Shown here one piece after another: positions 6,901-11,002 of a stretch of 11,002 nt of DNA (positions are counted from its first letter, which is position 1; every line of letters starts with the position of its first letter). Below the pieces are notes generated by a model, which was not told the DNA's origin, did no database searches, and worked only from the letters and a program-made list of their open reading frames with translations. Both the position numbers and the translations under genes were made by a program. The DNA lies in contig CANQCM010000022.1 in NCBI GenBank assembly GCA_947589625.1, forward strand, positions 1 to 11,002, read 5' to 3'. The DNA comes from an uncultured Alphaproteobacteria bacterium. Lineage in GTDB: Bacteria > Pseudomonadota > Alphaproteobacteria > Rs-D84.

Positions 6901-7658
6901 AAAGTGCGCTGACCCAGATAGCCACGCGCCCACGGCGAATACCCATGCATCATAAGTAAATAGTTTTGCCCACCTGTTTTAGTATCATCGCCAACTGCTT
7001 GTAATTGATTCATCAGTTGAAAATCTTGATAAAATATAGTCCCTTGCTCCTCGTCACCCTTGGTGCTATAAATATCCAAATTATTTTTATAATTGGTTGC
7101 CTCTGACGCGGCATCTGGCATTGCGGGCCCATACGGCAATGTAAAAGATGGTGTTGGTTTGTTGCCCCCATTACCAGAACCGCCACCACCAGGGCGATCG
7201 CCAGTTGAACCACCCCCAGAACCGTTGCTGTTGCCACCATCAAAAACATCAGTTAATAATAACAGTCCACCAACAACAACGGCGGCACCCGCCGCCGCTA
7301 ATGCAATGCCTTGGGCGGTAGAAAGCCCGCTGAACAATCCGCCCCCACCCTCTTTTTTATTTTTAGATTTATAATTTTTAATTTGCTTGTCACACTTTGA
7401 CGCATCTGCGCCATACATTTGCAATATTTGCGCCGCACGCAAATCATTATTCATCAGCGCTGTACACACCAAAGACAGCCCCGTTGCATCAACAAAATTT
7501 ACATCAGCGCCACTGTTGACCAGAATCTGAACCTGTTGAATATCAGCATTTTTTGCCGCAGATAACAATTGCGCCGCCACCATGAAATCATTTTGCGCCG
7601 CATGCGCACAAAATGGCGCGAAAACCAATGCAATCAGAAAAAATTTGATGCGTTTCAT
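3915..7658 (-). CDS. Autotransporter with ankyrin repeats and a degenerate subtilase passenger
   Basis: 1247 aa. Signal peptide 1-20 (cleavage after Ala-His-Ala); about two ankyrin-like repeats at 25-90 (VQILVNSGADVN, then LRAAQILQMYGADAS); an Ala/Gly/Val-rich hydrophobic stretch 114-136; a Gly/Ser/Asn linker 140-168; a large passenger about 175-840; and a C-terminal beta barrel from about 900. S8-autotransporter landmarks are visible: IVAVG (667-671), the Cys pair in RKCGVAG...WCFAATG (715-734), AAGAVGVMKSAFP (744-756) and VFGYGLINLERAT (823-835). The catalytic triad is not: the usual D-T-G strand reads VVLVTENGVN, no HGTH is found, and the Ser loop before AAGAV is shortened, with Glu-Ile-Ala-Met where Gly-Thr-Ser-Met is expected. 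An inserted domain (about 385-505) carries DTDGDGKID, a calcium-loop pattern. The last residue is Ile rather than the usual Phe/Trp. Probably a surface adhesin or binding protein that lost protease activity. Confidence 0.8.
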   Translation of the reverse strand: MKRIKFFLIALVFAPFCAHAAQNDFMVAAQLLSAAKNADIQQVQILVNSGADVNFVDATGLSLVCTALMNNDLRAAQILQMYGADASKCDKQIKNYKSKNKKEGGGGLFSGLSTAQGIALAAAGAAVVVGGLLLLTDVFDGGNSNGSGGGSTGDRPGGGGSGNGGNKPTPSFTLPYGPAMPDAASEATNYKNNLDIYSTKGDEEQGTIFYQDFQLMNQLQAVGDDTKTGGQNYLLMMHGYSPWARGYLGQRTLRQSDGTPFNLSDYKLNNDQVGGGLPVNVVLVTENGVNSAATDTSLKDKIGLYTTQNGQSLNQASKEMIFSKYYNNKITCNGSNGISDCTGAEDSSQISQFDLSGMGSANQNPMATDFDDLLGKIVGGNNSGTTKADYAGFMPNGQMTIYRTGGGWGLVAVGDDGEKKSGSYNMTGESFAENDTITINDGDTYTIKDVNQNGVFTAQKDGAGTYVGYVIGQNLYMDTDGDGKIDMAFTMTNNGEKKLTQTMKGQVIDYQNYKALSSALSLNDSTNGSTGAKSKPDVLANIYVIEPLHATNAATINDILSVKSDSSDDNRKSAFAKYVDAYYDLTPSENNNNVSSDATKFFNSLGSQNHQLVLFSTGASLTDTCNAAGENCTNPLGEHWGGAALDATFENAAPLVFDNLEHLFMSIVAVGLSGVGTSNATSVSGFTPESASKYVLAQWGVKGTDDIKYYRARKCGVAGMGLNGIDPWCFAATGFTDEIAMASAAGAVGVMKSAFPNFDNTRLFILLALTADGPFLATNTDGNAFSSVDALEAYLKNLFQMPNEDEARWQNGDADYLEVFQSVFGYGLINLERATTPGTSVYFYNGTDIVSGSGNAYWRAAANTVFRTSAVFNPRGGSISAPYYDILESVDGELRLPRVWENEFKLGTQSRRGLYMGDVLGELRTRVATPNRMMIGDIGFSMAMSAKPYADNLGGLDSMQIDYAYGNWNFNAGYQHYLTDGESRFNAMSNPILGLASNAITSDSEYRMGRFAFGARMFSGAITDESLLENDPTIVAQFEPMRLGNMYGAQSYVAWDNGKFGFSAAVGNARETNTLLGAMTGGLLDLGNGNTVYVDSELRWAPIENVNLRMRSTFARTTSDASGQFIMGLTPIESNAFALGVDVGAFGFTAAMPLAITSGAMKYAYADYDVVEVSSGKYDLVVRDARVAQLGLTPVARELRFTGTYRHKLGEFTDGAIGFIYRVNPNNTNEFGNESIFMMKLSHRIGI

Positions 7659-7666
7659 GTGCTAAT

Positions 7667-7672
7667 TCTCTC
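7667..7672 (-). promoter_or_regulatory. Weak Shine-Dalgarno for autotransporter
   Basis: The best candidate on the minus strand is AGAGAG, eight bases before the ATG at 7656-7658. It is a weak match, but the start is independently supported by the signal peptide that follows directly. Confidence 0.4.
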
Positions 7673-7682
7673 TGTGTTTTTT

Positions 7683-7712
7683 ATATTAGCACACATTCAA
7701 ATTATATGTAAA
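7683..7712 (-). promoter_or_regulatory. Promoter for autotransporter gene
   Basis: On the minus strand, TTTACA (7707-7712) is followed after 18 bases by TAATAT (7683-7688). It lies just beyond the terminator of the upstream gene and 25 bases before the start codon, so the autotransporter appears to have its own transcript. Confidence 0.5.
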
Positions 7713-7713
7713 G

Positions 7714-7744
7714 AAAAAAAATCCGCGTCAAACGCGGATTTTTT
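7714..7744 (-). terminator. Intrinsic terminator after 237-aa gene
   Basis: ATCCGCGT (7721-7728) pairs perfectly with ACGCGGAT (7732-7739), loop CAA. In the minus direction it is followed by at least seven T's, the complement of A7714-7720; in the plus direction T's follow too. It begins about 10 bases past the stop codon of the gene at 7754. Confidence 0.85.
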
Positions 7745-7753
7745 AATACCAGA

Positions 7754-8467
7754 TTATTTACAACGATTGCGGTGATAAACATATTCCCGAACGCTGGTTT
7801 TTACAAAGGTCGCAGGCGCCCAAGGATCTTTTTCTTTCGCAACATTTTGTTGGTTGATATTGGTTTGATTTATCACACCACCGTTATTAATAATGACTGT
7901 ACCGTTATTAGTACCACCATTTTCAAAATGTACTTCTGTATTCCCAGAAATTTCTGATTGTGCTGTACCGCTGTTTGTAACCACAGTGCCATTTGATGGA
8001 ACCGCCACCGAATCAGGTGCTGCAACCACAACAACAGGTTTCACTGGTTGTGCCGGTTGTACAGGTTTCGCTGGTTTCGCAGGTTGTGATTTTACCGGCT
8101 TTGCAGGCGGAACAGGTTTAGCTGGCTTTTCAGGTTTGGCATTATCTTTTTTTTGATTGCACAAGCAAGGCTTTTGCGCCCGTTGCAAGCTGTCCAATTT
8201 ATTCAATTTGCCATTCGTCACAGCCAAAGAATCCAATAATTCATCGCGGATTTCCAATACTTTATCCGACAGTTTGTCTGTCGTTTTAACAACTTCTTTT
8301 GTAGTTTCTATGACATTTTGAATTGCTTCTTGGTTTTCAATGCCCATTTGTTCAACTCGGTCAAGTCTTTTGGAATGATTTGAACAAGTGACAACACTGC
8401 AACACAACACCACCGCAGCGGCTGTGCCGACACCAATACGAATTAACATTTTTTTGTCCAATGCCAT
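7754..8467 (-). CDS. Inner-membrane coiled-coil protein with Lys/Pro-rich linker
   Basis: Not assignable to a named family. 237 aa with a modular layout: a short cytoplasmic N-terminus with positive charge (MALDKKMLIR), one membrane segment (about 8-28) with Cys22, Cys23 and Cys28, a predicted coiled coil (about 33-97, regular Leu/Val/Ile spacing), a Cys-x-Cys (101, 103), a Pro/Lys/Ala linker of KPAKP-type repeats (about 110-146), a Gly/Asn/Thr-rich stretch (about 155-208) suggestive of short beta strands, and a basic C-terminus with Cys236. Such linkers span the periplasm in TonB- and TolA-type proteins, but no TonB or TolA C-terminal domain is visible. The start is supported by AAAGGA seven bases upstream. 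It lies between an OmpA-type gene and an autotransporter, so a role connecting the inner membrane to wall or outer membrane is plausible but unproven. Confidence 0.7.
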   Translation of the reverse strand: MALDKKMLIRIGVGTAAAVVLCCSVVTCSNHSKRLDRVEQMGIENQEAIQNVIETTKEVVKTTDKLSDKVLEIRDELLDSLAVTNGKLNKLDSLQRAQKPCLCNQKKDNAKPEKPAKPVPPAKPVKSQPAKPAKPVQPAQPVKPVVVVAAPDSVAVPSNGTVVTNSGTAQSEISGNTEVHFENGGTNNGTVIINNGGVINQTNINQQNVAKEKDPWAPATFVKTSVREYVYHRNRCK

Positions 8468-8499
8468 TTTTTAATCCTTTTGTTTTTTAACACAAGATA

Positions 8500-8528
8500 A
8501 ATATAATACGAAATTTTAATTTTGTCAA
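8500..8528 (-). promoter_or_regulatory. Consensus sigma70 promoter for 237-aa gene
   Basis: On the minus strand, a perfect TTGACA (8523-8528) is followed after exactly 17 bases by TATATT (8500-8505). It lies after the OmpA-type gene and its terminator, so the 237-aa gene is transcribed separately. The mRNA leader would be about 25 bases. Confidence 0.75.
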
Positions 8529-8540
8529 TCCATAAATAAA

Positions 8541-8568
8541 AAATAAATTTCGCCGATTTGGGCGAATG
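8541..8568 (-). terminator. Terminator after OmpA-type gene
   Basis: TTCGCC (8549-8554) pairs with GGCGAA (8561-8566), a six-base loop between them. In the minus direction the hairpin is followed by AATTTATTTTTTATTT, an imperfect T tract. It lies about 30 bases after the stop codon of the gene ending at 8597. Confidence 0.55.
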
Positions 8569-8596
8569 AATTTATACCGATATGACCTTGACCGCA

Positions 8597-10960
8597 TTAA
8601 ATTGCACCACATGCCCCCGCAGTCAATGAAACTTCTACCTTGCGGCAATCTGGTTGATTGCCCGATTTGTCGCAATCTCTGTCTGCAACACCACTGGTGT
8701 GAATATTTTCGCTGGACAGACCAGCCTGACTGGTCAAAATATCTTTGATTGCGTCCGCGCGTTGTTGCGACAATTTCTGGTTATTCATACCACTGGCTGT
8801 TTTCTTGAACGGAACTTTATCTGTATGCCCTGTAATATTAATACAGTATTGTTGATTATCAATAGCATCGGCATTGGCAGTGCTTTCTGTTTTTGCATCT
8901 GCTAATTTTTTACCAAAATCCGTCACCAAAGCCGTGGCTTTTGTGTTGTCAATTTTCGCACTGCCCGATTCAAACATGGCATCAGAATAGATTGTAAAAC
9001 TTGCAATTTCTTGATTGGTCGGTGCGACTGTTGCAGGCGCTGTCGCATCAGGCGTTGTGGGTGCAACTGTTTCTGCAACGCACGCTTTTTGCGCTTCGTC
9101 ATATATAAAGCCACTGTTGCATTCACATGTATTATTTGTTTCGGTCGCGTTCGCGATGCATTCACATTTACCAGTGGCAACATATTTCGTTAATTTGCAA
9201 TTATTGGACGCTGGCGCCGCGCATGATGTGCCAGTCTGATTAGGTTTATCAGGCGGACATGCGCATACGCCATCTACAACAAATAAATCACCTTCACATG
9301 AAACACAGCCTTCTTCGGTGGAAAAATATTGTTTGTTTCCGTCGGAACATGTGCAGGTTGGATACTCACCCGTTGCGCCCGTAAAATCTGAACATTTTTT
9401 ATCAGATTGCAACTGGCTTGCTTTTGTCGCGGTATCTGCAACAATGCTTTGTAATTTCTTGGCGTATTCAGCATTGATTTCAGCAGAATGTTCTTTGGGC
9501 GCGTTTTTGTTGCCAATTAAATTTATCGCCGCAGATCCAACAATACCTGCACCGACCAGCCCAATGCCCGTATTTAATTTCGTTTTTGTATCTGATTTTT
9601 GATCTGCCCATTCTGCCGCGTCAGCACTGGTTTCGTCTGTCAAGGCACGATACAGCGATGTATATGCGCCATCAGTTTTGCCCAGCGATTCATTGTCATA
9701 CAGACCCATTGTCGCCTTGTCCATAATCTCTTCAGATTCAATCCCAGGCAATAAATTCAACGCTTCTTTTTGAGTTTTCAGCCGCGTTGCCAACGCAACA
9801 TATTCTTGACGCAACGGCAACAGCGCATTTGCCCCAGGCAATTCTATATCGGTCTCGCCACCTTTGATAAACCTGCCCTGACCATAATCACAAACAAAAG
9901 TTGCCAGATATGCCGCCATGTCGCGTTCTGATGCGGCATCAGCATTTTGTTCTGCCAACGCAGACGCCAATTCCATGCCACCAATCCCTGTTGCCCCAAT
10001 GCCAATTGTGCCTGCGGCACGACTCGCGGCAGATTGTTCTTTGGCTTTCATATTGTTATAGTTTTCTTGTAATTCCGCAACTTTGTTTGCTTGATCTTCG
10101 GGCGATAATTTAGGCTCGTCAGATTCAGGTTCTTCCTCGGGTTCTTGTACTGCAACACAAGTTCCTGATTTAGAATCAGGTTCAAAACCATCATCGCATT
10201 CAGTTGGAATACATTTTCTTTGTTTGTTTAATTCGCCAGATTTCGCATGCTTTATTGCCTTGATCTGATCGTCACTGCATGGGCCCGCAGATTGTTCACA
10301 TGCCGTACCATCTGAATTAGGTGTATAATTTTTATCGCATTTTGTAATTACGCAATCTAGTTTTTTAGTGCTGGCGTTATACTTGTTTTTCGCCTTGGCT
10401 GCGTGTGCAGCGGTTGATTTACATTCGCCATCATTATCAACACACTTGGTGCCCGCCTTGTTCAATATTTGACGCGGTTCATCACATGTCAGTTTAACGC
10501 AAGATTCATCTTTTAATTCATACCCTTTGATACATTTTGATGGCACACAAATAATACCACCTGTTCCGTTAATTTTTGTTTTTCCTTTGGTGGCATTGAC
10601 AGCATTTAATTCCGTTTCATTACAATCACGGGGATCATAGTTTGCATTAACAACAACTTCTGGTATTTGTTGCTCATCTGTTTCCAATGTTATTTGTCCC
10701 ATATTTGCTGCTGCAGGCAAATTTTGAGTTTTATAACCTATATAACTTATTTGTATTTTTGACTGCGATGTAATGCTGCTATTGTCAAGTGTGAATTTCC
10801 CGTTCGAATCTGTTATGGTGCCAACATTATCACCATCAACCAAAAGGATATTCGCCCCAGGCAGTGCCCCACTTTCGTCAACCACAGTACCAGATATTGA
10901 CATCGCCATCGCAGGACATGCCATCATTATCGCAAAAATGTAAAACAAATATTTTTTCAT
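8597..10960 (-). CDS. OmpA-family chimera with carboxypeptidase-regulatory-like N-terminus
   Basis: 787 aa. Signal peptide 1-19 (cleavage after Ala-Met-Ala). Residues 21-105 form a carboxypeptidase-regulatory-like beta sandwich of the type preceding Bacteroidota TonB/SusC receptors: GTVVDESGALPGANILL, GTITDSNGKFTL, ISYIGYKTQ and EVVVNA in the expected order. Three Cys repeats follow (113-154, 180-221, 228-268), each C-x(21-24)-C-x4-C-x(10-12)-C. Then an acidic linker (270-290), a helical region with two Gly/Ala-rich segments (about 314-332 and 463-483), a second Cys-rich EGF-like region (523-627), a Pro/Thr/Ala linker, and a C-terminal OmpA peptidoglycan-binding domain (about 652-787) with ITGHTD (709-714) and NQKLSQQRA (727-735), containing the Asp and Arg that hold the diaminopimelate peptide. 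No TonB plug or barrel is present. It is probably tethered to the cell wall. No strong Shine-Dalgarno precedes the start; the signal peptide fixes it. Confidence 0.82.
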   Translation of the reverse strand: MKKYLFYIFAIMMACPAMAMSISGTVVDESGALPGANILLVDGDNVGTITDSNGKFTLDNSSITSQSKIQISYIGYKTQNLPAAANMGQITLETDEQQIPEVVVNANYDPRDCNETELNAVNATKGKTKINGTGGIICVPSKCIKGYELKDESCVKLTCDEPRQILNKAGTKCVDNDGECKSTAAHAAKAKNKYNASTKKLDCVITKCDKNYTPNSDGTACEQSAGPCSDDQIKAIKHAKSGELNKQRKCIPTECDDGFEPDSKSGTCVAVQEPEEEPESDEPKLSPEDQANKVAELQENYNNMKAKEQSAASRAAGTIGIGATGIGGMELASALAEQNADAASERDMAAYLATFVCDYGQGRFIKGGETDIELPGANALLPLRQEYVALATRLKTQKEALNLLPGIESEEIMDKATMGLYDNESLGKTDGAYTSLYRALTDETSADAAEWADQKSDTKTKLNTGIGLVGAGIVGSAAINLIGNKNAPKEHSAEINAEYAKKLQSIVADTATKASQLQSDKKCSDFTGATGEYPTCTCSDGNKQYFSTEEGCVSCEGDLFVVDGVCACPPDKPNQTGTSCAAPASNNCKLTKYVATGKCECIANATETNNTCECNSGFIYDEAQKACVAETVAPTTPDATAPATVAPTNQEIASFTIYSDAMFESGSAKIDNTKATALVTDFGKKLADAKTESTANADAIDNQQYCINITGHTDKVPFKKTASGMNNQKLSQQRADAIKDILTSQAGLSSENIHTSGVADRDCDKSGNQPDCRKVEVSLTAGACGAI

Positions 10961-11002
10961 TATCTAATGTATCTTTTTGTTTTATGGTTATTTTGCCTCA
11001 CC
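10961..11002 (-). other. Upstream region of OmpA-type gene, cut by window end
   Basis: Only 42 bases remain before the window ends. They are A/T-rich, with no convincing -35/-10 pair and only a weak purine run as ribosome binding site. The promoter, or a co-transcribed upstream gene, must lie outside. Confidence 0.4.

Noticed and set aside
7093..7374. 93-codon plus-strand frame rich in Pro
   Set aside because: It is the antisense of the Gly-rich linker and hydrophobic segment of the autotransporter.
3915..7658. Active subtilisin-type serine protease
   Set aside because: The scaffold is recognisable but Asp, His and Ser motifs cannot be found, so an active protease should not be annotated.
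7754..8467. Lipoprotein, because Cys22, Cys23 and Cys28 lie at the end of the hydrophobic segment
   Set aside because: The residues before each Cys (Val-Val-Leu, Val-Leu-Cys, Val-Val-Thr) do not fit a lipobox, which needs Gly, Ala or Ser at -1.
8597..10960. TonB-dependent or SusC-type receptor
   Set aside because: Only the N-terminal regulatory-like domain matches; no plug or 22-strand barrel follows, and the C-terminus is an OmpA wall-binding domain.

Overview
The window looks like the chromosome of a low- to mid-GC, host-associated Gram-negative bacterium, most likely an uncultured gut-type alphaproteobacterium. The grounds are a divergent tpiA/ppiD-like pair, GrpE, an OmpA-family protein, an S8-type autotransporter with an outer-membrane barrel, and a short intergenic palindrome with the core CTCGGGCTTGACCCGAG of a type common in alphaproteobacterial intergenic repeats. 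This placement is inference from gene content, not a phylogeny.

Layout. Bases 1-474 hold no long gene. They contain a TTAGTG tandem tract, three perfect hairpins and a 23-bp inverted repeat, then a good sigma70-like promoter (198-226) and a structured leader with a possible 28-codon upstream ORF and an intrinsic terminator. These precede a small exported protein of extreme cysteine content (475-963, 21 Cys in 162 aa). A second copy of a 58-bp palindromic repeat (986-1043) follows that gene and supplies the stop codon of the next gene.

Bases 1041-3892 are core metabolism and protein folding: a short PpiD-like periplasmic chaperone (minus strand), divergent triosephosphate isomerase (plus), and GrpE (plus) after an intergenic terminator.

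Bases 3915-10960 hold three minus-strand envelope genes. In transcription order they are: (i) a 787-aa OmpA-family chimera whose N-terminus is a carboxypeptidase-regulatory-like domain of the type found on Bacteroidota SusC/TonB receptors, followed by Cys repeats and a C-terminal peptidoglycan-binding OmpA domain; (ii) a 237-aa inner-membrane-anchored coiled-coil protein with a Lys/Pro-rich linker; (iii) a 1247-aa autotransporter with ankyrin-like repeats after the signal peptide and a subtilase-like passenger in which the Asp, His and Ser motifs are not recognisable. Genes ii and iii each have a convincing promoter, and genes i and ii each end in a terminator-like hairpin, so this is a functional neighbourhood rather than a strict operon.

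The strongest candidates for undescribed biology are the pseudo-subtilase autotransporter with its ankyrin/hydrophobic N-terminus, the OmpA chimera carrying a Bacteroidota-like domain, and the Cys-rich exported protein behind an attenuator-like leader and bracketed by repeat copies. All functional links between them are inferred from adjacency and shared envelope location.
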